Source: Massilia phosphatilytica (GTDB taxonomy: Bacteria; Pseudomonadota; Gammaproteobacteria; Burkholderiales; Burkholderiaceae_D). Taken from it: a DNA stretch of 64,000 bases. Position 1 is the first letter of the stretch. The number at the start of each line of letters is the position of its first letter. A program made the position numbers and the translations under genes. The stretch spans positions 265,439 through 329,438 of the forward strand of contig NZ_PUIP01000007.1 of the NCBI RefSeq assembly GCF_002968015.1, in the 5' to 3' direction. The notes beneath the pieces were generated by a model. It saw only the letters and a list, made by a program, of their open reading frames with translations, was not told the origin of the DNA and searched no databases. Shown piece after piece: positions 1 through 7,419 of the stretch.

Positions 1-1913
1 GCGGCGTGAAGGGCGATGGCCTCGTCGGTACGCAACTCCGCGCCTTCGCCACGCGGCGCCGCGTGGCCGTCCTGGCGCAGTTCGGTCAGGTAGCCCAAGT
101 TCAATTCGGTCGTCGCATGGTCGCTCGCCAGCTGGGCGCTGATTTGACCAGGCGTGTCATCGAACCTGAGCTGATTGCCGCGGTGCCCCTGCACCTCACG
201 GCTGCGCAAGCCCGATTGATACCGGGTGGCCGGCAGTGCATCTTCATGCCGGAAGGCCGGGGGCAGTGCGTCGGCGTTGTAGAGCTGGCCGACGATGATG
301 GGCTTGTCAGGGTCGCCGCCGGCGAATTCAACAAGCACCTCTGTTCCAACGGGCGGCAACAAGCGCGCGCCGCACTGCACGCTGCTGCCAGGCCCGTTCC
401 CGGCCCAGTTCGAGGCGACTCGGACCCATGCCGATGTACCATCTGAATTGGCGGCGTCTTCACCACCCGCATGCGCGGTAGACTGCGGTCGGACTGCCGG
501 GAAACGTACTTTGACGCGGCCCAGTTTGTCACACCAGACCTCTTCGCCAGGGGGGCCGACCACAATCGCGGTTTGCACCTGCGGGCGCCGCAGGACCCGA
601 CGTGGCGGAACGATGCGCACGCCGCGGCGCACGCAGGAGAACCGTGTCTTGTAGCGGGTCCGCTCTCCGGCGCCCAGTGCGAGCAGCTCATCGTCACCTT
701 GAGCCCAGCCGTTGCGGCTGAACATGCGTTCGACTCTCGCGCTGATGTCGACCGGTAGATTGTTCTGCGCGATGATGCGCTGTTCGGTGATGACGAACTG
801 ACGCTCTTTCGCCTCGTGCGTATCAATCTCGGGGTGACCTTCCAGAATGAACCACTCGCCGACAGCAAAGTCACGAACACCGCCCTCGCCGTGAAACGAC
901 TTGGATGCGTACTCGAAGCGCGCCATCTGCGTGTCTCCCAGTGCAGCCAGGTCAAGCATCGTGTCGCCCAGGTGCGGCGCCGCGACGTAGTAGTCCTCGA
1001 GGCTTGCCGCAAGCTGGTTGCCACGCGTGCCCTGGTCCACTTGCGATTCGGAGTGGACCGTCGTGAAGGGCGCCACGCCAGGGTGGTTGTAATCCGGGCT
1101 GTACAGGGCGACGCGGCCGGGCTGCAGAGTGCGCTCTGCGCTCCAGTAGGTGATGGCGTCACGCTGCTCGGTCGCCGCGTCCCGGTGAAAGCGCACGGTG
1201 CCGGCCGAGTTCTGCCGCAGACCATACGGGTCCTTGAACAGGACCAGTGTGTGACCGATGGCGTGGTCGGCCTGGCTGCCCTTGGTTCGCGACCAGTTTG
1301 GAAGTCCTGGACGAAAGAACCAGGCAATGCCGATTCGCTGCATCAGGCGCCGAATGAATGCGGCATCCGACTCGTTGTGCTGCATGGTGAATTCGCGCCG
1401 CGCCGGCCTGGCATTCCGCAGTTCAGGCGCGATGTCGAGGTCAAACGTGGCAGCCAGGATGGGATTGGTTGTCTGCCATTCCTTGATGAGCGTTTCGATA
1501 ATGTCCAGCTCGCTCATGTTCCGGAAGATGCGCGTGTTGACGCGGTTTTCCATCATGGCGAGCGCATCTCGCATGACCAGCTGATACGTCGCCAAGCCGC
1601 CGTCGCTCTGCCCGGACAACGCTCCGGTCACGATACCGCACAGACGACGCAGTTCCCCTTGGTCGGTGACGACTTGCAGCTCCGCAGGTACGCCGATGAA
1701 ATCCTTGAGCGGTAGCCGGGCGCTCTCGGCAACGCACAGGATTCGATACTCGAAGCCACCGCATATTGCTTCGTGTCCGGCGACCTTCTGGGCAAGGAGC
1801 TTGCCGCTCGTGTTGTCACTCGTACGGTCCAGTTTGAGCCGAATTGCCCGGCTCCCTGTCGACAGGAGGTACTGCGTCGGGTCAGCGATTTGCACCTTGT
1901 CAAACTCTGCCAT
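1..1913 (-). CDS. vgrG: Type VI secretion spike protein VgrG (3' end outside window)
   Basis: VgrG trimers form the puncturing spike at the tip of the T6SS tube and carry effectors. The frame is open from an ATG at 1913 to the window edge, giving 637 codons without a stop. It begins MAEFDKVQIADPTQYLLS. The central part has the Rhs/Vgr signatures HNESDAAFIRRLMQRIGIAW and GRVKVRFP, followed by ASNWAGNGPGS, LLPPVGTEVLVEF and GDPDKPIIVGQLYN. Near the left edge RFDDTPGQISAQLASDH matches the start of the C-terminal gp5-like part. The gene is divergent from the PAAR/effector/immunity genes to its right, with which it probably works. Whether it has a C-terminal effector extension cannot be seen. The family call is firm. 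Confidence 0.93.
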   Translation of the reverse strand, partial: MAEFDKVQIADPTQYLLSTGSRAIRLKLDRTSDNTSGKLLAQKVAGHEAICGGFEYRILCVAESARLPLKDFIGVPAELQVVTDQGELRRLCGIVTGALSGQSDGGLATYQLVMRDALAMMENRVNTRIFRNMSELDIIETLIKEWQTTNPILAATFDLDIAPELRNARPARREFTMQHNESDAAFIRRLMQRIGIAWFFRPGLPNWSRTKGSQADHAIGHTLVLFKDPYGLRQNSAGTVRFHRDAATEQRDAITYWSAERTLQPGRVALYSPDYNHPGVAPFTTVHSESQVDQGTRGNQLAASLEDYYVAAPHLGDTMLDLAALGDTQMARFEYASKSFHGEGGVRDFAVGEWFILEGHPEIDTHEAKERQFVITEQRIIAQNNLPVDISARVERMFSRNGWAQGDDELLALGAGERTRYKTRFSCVRRGVRIVPPRRVLRRPQVQTAIVVGPPGEEVWCDKLGRVKVRFPAVRPQSTAHAGGEDAANSDGTSAWVRVASNWAGNGPGSSVQCGARLLPPVGTEVLVEFAGGDPDKPIIVGQLYNADALPPAFRHEDALPATRYQSGLRSREVQGHRGNQLRFDDTPGQISAQLASDHATTELNLGYLTELRQDGHAAPRGEGAELRTDEAIALHA

Positions 1914-2366
1914 CTGTCGTCTCCCATTTTGGGACCTCTAGTCCTTTACTTTGAAAATGGAATGCGTTTGTTCTATTTCTAAGGAAAAACTATCACTCCT
2001 ACTCTACGATTCCAGCTGAAGAAGGAAGGATTATTAATGCGGCAACCGCAATGCATGCTGCGATGCCGCAAAATGCGAACTCATGTATTCCATGGAAGGA
2101 ATGCGCCGGCATGAAATAACTAAACATCCAGTATTGGTCTGTATAGCGGCAGTATCCGACCAGAAATTTTTTATGTATTGCTCGGACGCAGCCATACGGT
2201 CACCGCTGCATGCTTAACGCGAGCCCGCATGGTGCTAACACATCGTCTACCTGTGGCTGCCGGAACCACTCGACCGAGCAGGTTTTTGAATTCGAAAAAG
2301 TCACAAATGCAACATTGATGTTAAAATTTACTTCAAGACAAGTAACAAATAATCGCGGAGTCCTTC
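1914..2366. promoter_or_regulatory. Divergent intergenic region between vgrG and the PAAR gene
   Basis: About 450 bases with no credible gene, noticeably more AT-rich than either flank. It must carry the start signals for vgrG (leftward) and the PAAR operon (rightward). An AT-rich stretch near 2310-2345 (TTGATG, then TAAAAT a few bases on, spacing not canonical) and GGAG at 2357-2360 are the only suggestive signals for the rightward genes. No repeat or RNA structure stands out. Confidence 0.4.
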
Positions 2367-2942
2367 TTGAAGCCCCTCATCGTTATCGGCGACAAAACGA
2401 GTCATGGCGGGACGGTTATCACCTGTTCACAATTCTCAGATACCAACGGGAAGGGTTGGGCTCGGGTCGGCGACATGGTTTCCTGCCCGCGATGCAAGGG
2501 TGTGTATCCCATCGTGGAGGGGGACGCGGGCTTTCTGGACGACGGCCGCGCTGTCGCCTACGACGGGTGCAAAACAGCATGTGGTGCCGTGCTGGTCGCG
2601 AGCCAGCAGATGACTCTTACGGACCCGGTGAACGGTGGCGCATCTGGTGCCGTTTCCGACGCCATCGGTACATCGCTGCAGGGCTTCGGCGTCGTGGCTA
2701 AGGGGCTCGAAAGCCGCTACCAAGATGAGCCCGTCACGTCAGGCCAAGAGCGCTTTCGCGGCCGGTTCCAACTCGTCGACGCCATCACTGGAGCTCCGAT
2801 GCGCAACCAGACGGTGCGCGTGAGGTCCACCGGTGGGCAATACATCACGGGCACTACCGACGCAGACGGCTACACGACATGGGTCGAGCGTGACGCGCGC
2901 GAAGCGCTGGCGTTCGATTTGATTCAGGAAGATGACGCATGA
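2367..2942 (+). CDS. PAAR-domain T6SS tip protein with C-terminal extension
   Basis: PAAR proteins sharpen the VgrG spike and connect effectors to it. This 191-residue protein starts KPLIVIGDKTSHGGTVITC and has the PAAR-like core GDMVSCPRCKGVYPIVEG and ACGAVLVASQ in the first 90 residues. Residues about 125-191 form an extra small domain (RFQLVDAITGAPMRNQTVRV). This resembles the beta-rich linker domains found after PAAR in effector-bearing proteins. The likely start is TTG at 2367, because GGAG sits six bases upstream and the PAAR core begins immediately. The gene overlaps the following nuclease gene by four bases (ATGA), so the two are probably translationally coupled and the nuclease is probably its cargo. 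The function is well supported; the role of the C-terminal part is inferred. Confidence 0.88.
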   Translation: MKPLIVIGDKTSHGGTVITCSQFSDTNGKGWARVGDMVSCPRCKGVYPIVEGDAGFLDDGRAVAYDGCKTACGAVLVASQQMTLTDPVNGGASGAVSDAIGTSLQGFGVVAKGLESRYQDEPVTSGQERFRGRFQLVDAITGAPMRNQTVRVRSTGGQYITGTTDADGYTTWVERDAREALAFDLIQEDDA

Positions 2943-3667
2943 CGGGACCTACTACTCCGCCACCGGGCGAACGGCCGCCGATGGCGGTCGGGGACATGTC
3001 TCCGGAAGGTTCCACGACCGTTGTCCCCGTCAAGCCGCCTGAGCTCGACCCAGTCGACAAGAAAGTCCTCTGCTCGGCGATGTGCCAGTGCCAGACACGG
3101 CCGAATATCGGTGCTGACGGGCGCCGGCTGAAGCAGGAGTGCGTCTCCGGCCGACTCAAAGCACTCGACGAGACGCTCAAGCACACGAGTCCTTACAAAG
3201 CCGAATACACCTACGACATGACGAAGCGCCCGCCACAACCGTTCCTCGACAAGGAGGTTGCAACGAAGGGGCGGGAGCTTTGGCCCGGCTGGACGAAGAC
3301 GCTCTGGCCCAAAGACCCGACGCGCCCGCAGCCGTATGTCGCCGGTCGAGGCTATACCCGCCGCCCGGATGTGGTCATCGTCAAGGACCCTTCAAAGCCT
3401 CCCACGCAGGACAACATCAAGCAAGTGGTGGAGATGAAGTTCCCCGACGACCAATATCGGTTAGGCCAACGCCAGGCCTACATCAAAATTGCCGGTGACC
3501 GCAACAAGATGGTGCCGTTAGACCTCAAGCAATGCGACTGCGACCGTCCCGAGCCGAAGCCACCAAAGGTGCCTGTTGAACAGTTGGGGCCTGCAGCCGC
3601 GGCGGCGGGCATAATCTACATGATTGTGACGAAGCGGCCGCCACCAAGCGGCGTGCCTGCATTCTAA
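2939..3667 (+). CDS. Putative T6SS VRR-NUC nuclease effector
   Basis: A 242-residue protein whose residues 140-190 carry a PD-(D/E)xK nuclease core of VRR-NUC type: RRPDVVIV (D144), then VVEMKF (E165, K167), then GQRQAYIKIAG. VRR-NUC effectors delivered by T6SS (the TseV group is the named example) damage DNA in target cells. The N-terminal 140 residues have a proline-rich start and a cysteine cluster (CSAMCQCQT, residues 45-53) of unknown role. A hydrophobic stretch near 217-232 (AAAAAGIIYMIV) could be a weak membrane segment. The gene sits between PAAR and an immunity-family gene, the classic effector position. The active-site pattern is visible; toxicity and target are inferred. Confidence 0.82.
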   Translation: MTGPTTPPPGERPPMAVGDMSPEGSTTVVPVKPPELDPVDKKVLCSAMCQCQTRPNIGADGRRLKQECVSGRLKALDETLKHTSPYKAEYTYDMTKRPPQPFLDKEVATKGRELWPGWTKTLWPKDPTRPQPYVAGRGYTRRPDVVIVKDPSKPPTQDNIKQVVEMKFPDDQYRLGQRQAYIKIAGDRNKMVPLDLKQCDCDRPEPKPPKVPVEQLGPAAAAAGIIYMIVTKRPPPSGVPAF

Positions 3668-3675
3668 GGACCGAC

Positions 3676-4734
3676 ATGAGTAATTTACCGTTCGACCCTG
3701 TCGAGCTGATGCGTACGAACCCTGAGGCTATGAACGTCCCTGGCGGACTGCTCACAAAACAGGGGCCGCAAAACTATGTGGGCTGTGTGCCCGCTATTGC
3801 CGCCACGCTCTTCTTCACAGACGCACACCTGCCGGACGTGCGCGACGCCATCAGTGAATGCTTCGCGGCCTATCAGGCCGCCGTGAATCCCAAGCTGACC
3901 TGGCTCTTGCGTGAAGAGCCGCCGGAGGGACCCGACAAAATGGCCTTCGAGCAGGCAAAACCGCTCAAGGTTATGCTTTCAAGGCTGGACGAGAACCATC
4001 CTGTAAGCTTTTACTACACCAGCGGCAAATTGGTGCACGACGCCGGACCTTGGGAATTTCAGGTCTACGGGATTCCTGCCTGGAGTGCGAAAATGGGCGA
4101 TTGGGGCTTGTGCGGTATGCGATTTGCTGTACCGCTCTTGTTTGTCGAGGACCACGCGGCCGTATTCCAGCAACTCTTCGTTAACTGCGCGCGACTTCTT
4201 CGTGCGGTCCATGGCTATGCGGGTCACAGCCTGAATTTGTCAGCCCTGCGCTATGACGACAACCAGGCGTTCGAAGCGTTCCTTTGTTCGAAGTTGCGCG
4301 GCTTCGATGCGGGCAACCTAATTGCCGGCGCCGCCAACGCGCATCTGGGCATTAAGACGGTGAGTTGGCTCACGGCTATCAACAAGGAATATCTGGAAAA
4401 GGTGGGGGGTGAATCGGCTGTCAGGTCGGAGCTGCCCATGGACTGGTTCCGCCTGTTCGACTACGGCGCGGGCATCGTTATCCAGGCAGGCCCACAGCCC
4501 GAGGCAGCGCCGGCGGACGAACCACTACCCGCGAGGCTGGTGCTCCCGAATATGCTCCTGCAATCCGTCCGGACGCCTGACGTGCAGCTCCACTACGCAT
4601 CGTCCGAGAGTGAGCCTCGGCTGATAGGCTGGGCCGCTGACCAGTGGCTCAAGCGATTCGACGTACCACCCGAGCAGTTGATGGCTTACAAGGCACAGTT
4701 GCTGAAGGAGCCGAAGATTCCGTCCAGTCGGTAG
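3676..4734 (+). CDS. DUF3396-type T6SS immunity protein
   Basis: A 352-residue soluble protein, eight bases downstream of the nuclease effector gene. Its features match the DUF3396 (type VI immunity) family as I recall it: PAIAATLFFTD near the N-terminus, a central VSFYYTSGK region, PWEFQVYGIP, and a C-terminal PMDWFRLFDYGAGIVIQAG. Proteins of this family protect the producing cell from a cognate T6SS effector encoded next to them, so it probably neutralises the VRR-NUC protein directly upstream. It has no signal peptide, which fits a cytoplasmic nuclease target. It is the last gene of the PAAR-effector-immunity operon; the hairpin-rich non-coding region starts about 175 bases later. Confidence 0.8.
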   Translation: MSNLPFDPVELMRTNPEAMNVPGGLLTKQGPQNYVGCVPAIAATLFFTDAHLPDVRDAISECFAAYQAAVNPKLTWLLREEPPEGPDKMAFEQAKPLKVMLSRLDENHPVSFYYTSGKLVHDAGPWEFQVYGIPAWSAKMGDWGLCGMRFAVPLLFVEDHAAVFQQLFVNCARLLRAVHGYAGHSLNLSALRYDDNQAFEAFLCSKLRGFDAGNLIAGAANAHLGIKTVSWLTAINKEYLEKVGGESAVRSELPMDWFRLFDYGAGIVIQAGPQPEAAPADEPLPARLVLPNMLLQSVRTPDVQLHYASSESEPRLIGWAADQWLKRFDVPPEQLMAYKAQLLKEPKIPSSR

Positions 4735-4910
4735 AGCCGCCTCCGCTGGGCGGTCGCTGGATTCGCCGTGACTTGAGGCCAATAGCACATCATACGAGGA
4801 GTCCTCTGCGGGAGCGCCGTCCGCGGAGAAAGATGAAACCTCCAGATTGCAGTTGAGAGGCAACGTTCAGAAGATGGTTTTATTCGCTCGCAGCGTTTCA
4901 GCGCCCGCAA

Positions 4911-5422
4911 GGAAAGAGGCCCTCGGCCTCTTTCCGCGCAGAGTCAACCGGCCCCCGGCTGGTTGACTCGGAGGCACCCGCAAGGGCCACGTAGCGCTCT
5001 CGCGCGGAGTGGTGCCGGGCCGCCCACGGCCTGGCATGCATTTGGGGGGAGCCGGCAACAGGGGGCCGTCCCCGACGGCCAGGCGTCCTAACGCCGACCT
5101 GTTGACCCGGGGGCGTACAGCCCCGGCCCCGAGGCACTCGGGCACCCGGGGACAGACGGGCACCGACTCGGGCCCCCGCTGCCGGCTTGACGGCAGATGG
5201 GGAAGGCGGTGAGTCCGCAGGACCGCGACACCTTGCAGGTGAAGCGCCGGCTGTTGCCGGGTGCCCGAGCGCAGCGAGGGGCCGCTAGGACGGTGGCCTC
5301 CTAAGGCCAAGATTCGGGTAGGGCGTACAGCCCGTGAAGCCCGAATCGCCCGTCCGCAAGGGGAGATTTATCTCCCCGCGCAGCCCACGCACGTGGGCGA
5401 AGAGTAACGTCGGAGACGTTAC
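4911..5422 (+). ncRNA. Candidate large structured RNA or hairpin array, family not recognised
   Basis: No credible gene lies between 4735 and 5489. Instead about fifteen hairpins follow one another almost without gaps. Stems (left arm/right arm) include 4911-4921/4925-4935 (11 bp), 4941-4953/4957-4969 (13 bp), 5014-5022/5027-5035, 5128-5133/5137-5142, 5179-5184/5191-5196, 5229-5233/5237-5241, 5247-5251/5256-5260, 5294-5299/5304-5309, 5360-5366/5371-5377, 5383-5388/5393-5398 and 5404-5411/5415-5422. A three-way junction is closed by 5057-5063/5098-5104 and holds two hairpins. Another stem, 5311-5318/5340-5347, encloses a smaller one. The stem at 5264-5280 has a tandem G.A mismatch, a typical RNA motif. 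Two G-T pairs (4950/4960 and 5017/5032) are wobbles only on the + strand, so the RNA is probably read rightwards, towards the gene at 5490. No known family is recognised. A DNA-level role such as a replication or transfer origin is possible. Confidence 0.6.
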
Positions 5423-5489
5423 CTGGGCTACGCCTGATTGATGTTCACGCCGGCGGCGCTATACGGAGATACATACTCTGGAGCGCAAT

Positions 5490-6278
5490 ATGAACAAACG
5501 TGAACAAGGAATGCACTACCGGGTGCTGGTGCTGCGGGCCCTGGCTCGTCTGGGCTACGCGTCGACGCGGCAGTTGGCGAAGATGCTCTGGCGGCGGTGC
5601 GATGGGAGCACACGGAAGATGACAGGCCGGACGCTGCGCTGGCTCTTGGACAGCGGCTACATCGTCACGAAGCGAGATGGCGACAGTGTGAACGGCGAGC
5701 AGCTCGCGGCGGTGACCGCTGCGGGTGCTGCCTGGTTGGCCAGGAACGGAGACCCGCTTCCCTACGGAAAGGCACACGCTCGGGACTGGCTGCGGCATGC
5801 GCACAGTCACCGTACGGCATGCAACTCCGTGTATGCGGCGGCAGTCGGTCTGTTCCCAAATAAGGGCGGCTGGTCGGAGCTCGAGATTCGGGCTGGGCTG
5901 GCACCATTGGGGCAGTTGGCCTACAGCTTCGACGGCGCCGTCCTGGGCAAGATTCCGGATGTTTTGCTCGAGCTTCCGGGCGGCGGACTCGCTTGGGTCG
6001 AGGTGGAGAACAGCTATCGCAGCGACAAAGATGTCGCTAAAGTCTTGGCGAGCATGCACGCCATGGTCGTCGACAAGCGCGTATCGGAGGTGCACTTCGT
6101 TATCACAGCACCTGGCGCAAAGACCATCGGCCAGCGCCTGCGAAAGGCGCTGACGCATGGCCCAGAATCCGGATGGCCTCGACAAGTGAGAGAGCTGGAC
6201 GCGCAAATTCTCGCCCAGCTCGTGAAGGTTTTCTCGCTGAACAGCGATACCCTCGACCTGTCGCCCATAGCGTTTTGA
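5490..6278 (+). CDS. Replication-relaxation-like winged-helix/nuclease-fold protein
   Basis: A 262-residue protein. Residues 10-75 look like a winged helix (YRVLVLRALARLGYASTRQL, then RWLLDSGYIV). The middle, around IPDVLLELP and LAWVEVENSYRSDKD, resembles the restriction-endonuclease-like fold of the replication-relaxation (ReRe/MobC-like) family found on plasmids and integrative elements. Its role there is thought to be replication initiation or transfer, but that is poorly defined. The ATG at 5490 is preceded by GGAG at a normal distance. The gene begins about 70 bases after the hairpin array and lies on the same predicted strand, so the array could be its leader or act with it. Family assignment is moderate; exact function is unknown. 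Confidence 0.6.
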   Translation: MNKREQGMHYRVLVLRALARLGYASTRQLAKMLWRRCDGSTRKMTGRTLRWLLDSGYIVTKRDGDSVNGEQLAAVTAAGAAWLARNGDPLPYGKAHARDWLRHAHSHRTACNSVYAAAVGLFPNKGGWSELEIRAGLAPLGQLAYSFDGAVLGKIPDVLLELPGGGLAWVEVENSYRSDKDVAKVLASMHAMVVDKRVSEVHFVITAPGAKTIGQRLRKALTHGPESGWPRQVRELDAQILAQLVKVFSLNSDTLDLSPIAF

Positions 6279-6312
6279 AATTATCACTTCGTAATGCAAA
6301 CCGGACCTGTGG

Positions 6313-6576
6313 TTAACGGCACGGCAACGGCTTCTCCTTGAGGACGACACCCCAGGGTGTCCATCGATACGGGGAGCAATAAATCTCTCCGGTCGCGATG
6401 TCCACCCAGCCACCGCCCGGGCAACGGCGGGCGCGATGTCCGACCGGCACCAATGCAAGCAGCCAGCGCGGCAAAGCGGCGCGGGAAACCGCCAGTTTTC
6501 CATCTTGGTCTAGCCCGCCATCCCCGTACGCGCGGGCACCTTTCGGCAGCTGAGCGACGCTGTTGAACTTAGCCAT
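6313..6576 (-). CDS. Small hypothetical protein of the island
   Basis: An 87-residue protein starting MAKFNSVAQLPKGARAY and ending WTPWGVVLKEKPLPCR. No family is recognised. It looks like a real gene: codon use resembles the neighbours, the sequence is not low-complexity and nothing better overlaps it. A longer frame from 6615 exists, but the MAKF start gives a more protein-like N-terminus and has a G-run a few bases upstream. It is convergent with the replication-relaxation-like gene (35-base gap) and lies on the same strand as the HTH gene further right. Such small basic proteins are common next to excisionase-like genes on integrative elements. Confidence 0.5.
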   Translation of the reverse strand: MAKFNSVAQLPKGARAYGDGGLDQDGKLAVSRAALPRWLLALVPVGHRARRCPGGGWVDIATGEIYCSPYRWTPWGVVLKEKPLPCR

Positions 6577-6999
6577 GTACAGCCCCCATGCCTTGACGTT
6601 GCGGCAGCTCTGCACCCAAGTGCTGCCGAAGGGCCACCATTTCGATAGTTTGGCTAGGTCGAGTGTGTAGCCGCGAGGGAGGATGCTGTCGCACTTGTTC
6701 CGGTCTTTCTGACAAGTTCAGCGAACCTGGCAACCGATGCGGCAGTAACGGTCGGTTCACCACCGACTGACAATGAATCGAAAGGCAATTGGCACACTCC
6801 GTGCGTGTGCCGTTCAGCTGATTAGTTGTTTCCTCTGTACTGCAAAAATATATGTCCTCCGCGTGCTGAGCGGCGGGTATGAAGAACTTCCGCGCTTATA
6901 CTCTTGTGTCAGCGAGTACAAACGCGTCTTTGGCGCACCGCGCCCCGGTTCCCCCCGGGGCGTTTTACGTTGGGTGCAAGAACTGCGGGTGGTTGTGGT
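6577..6999. other. Intergenic stretch without a recognised gene
   Basis: About 420 bases between the small hypothetical gene and the HTH gene. Short frames exist on both strands, but none has a convincing ribosome-binding site or recognisable sequence. I see no clear hairpin, repeat or promoter. It may hold the promoter of the small leftward gene. Confidence 0.4.
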
Positions 7000-7212
7000 T
7001 TATGAGGCCGAAGACAACGCGGCCGCGGTGGACTGACGTTTTGCGTTCAGCCAAGCGTCGACGTCGTCGGCTCTGAAACGAAGCAGGTGGCCGAGCTTGA
7101 TAGCCGTGGGCAGGTCGCCGCCCTTGGAATGGCGGTTGTAGATTGTCTGCTGGGCTAGGCCAAGATACGTGGCGAGCGTTCGGGGAGAGAAGAGCTGCTG
7201 CATGTTGTGCAA
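7000..7212 (-). CDS. Small helix-turn-helix protein (excisionase/AlpA-like)
   Basis: A 70-residue protein that is almost entirely a MerR-type winged helix of the excisionase/AlpA class. FSPRTLATYLGLAQQTIYNR is the helix-turn-helix, followed by the wing KLGHLLRFRADDVDAWL. Such proteins bind near attachment sites and act as recombination directionality factors, or as transcription activators of the integrase. An alternative ATG lies nine bases in. It is not next to the tyrosine integrase at 13-15 kb but sits within the same accessory block. A role in excision is plausible but not shown. The DNA-binding call is firm, the excisionase role is inferred. Confidence 0.78.
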   Translation of the reverse strand: MHNMQQLFSPRTLATYLGLAQQTIYNRHSKGGDLPTAIKLGHLLRFRADDVDAWLNAKRQSTAAALSSAS

Positions 7213-7419
7213 TACTTGGAAGCAATCACATGACTGCCTTCAGTATAGTCTCGACATACCGGCATCTACCTCGACGCCCCTAGACAACCAAGTCGGGTGC
7301 GCATTGCATTGCGGAACCCGGATATGGCACAGTCTATGGACCGCTTAAGAAGGCGGTCGGCTGGAGCTGGCGACTGTATCGCTCGGCGTCCGTAGTAAAA
7401 GCTAATTTATGAGAGGGTC

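Noticed and set aside
101..1327. 408-codon minus-strand frame at the left edge
   Set aside because: It is out of phase with VgrG, whose own frame is open over the whole interval and shows clear family motifs.
4911..4935. First hairpin of the array as a simple terminator of the immunity gene
   Set aside because: The stem is strong, but no T-run follows on either strand, and many more hairpins follow directly.
4911..5422. CRISPR array, integron attC array or retron RNA as explanation of the hairpins
   Set aside because: Hairpins differ in sequence and spacing, so it is not a CRISPR array. There are no attC core sites and no integron integrase. There is no reverse transcriptase nearby for a retron or group II intron.
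6773..7036. Plus-strand frame of 87 codons with a downstream 65-codon partner
   Set aside because: No recognisable sequence and poor start signals; it overlaps the end of the well-supported HTH gene on the other strand.
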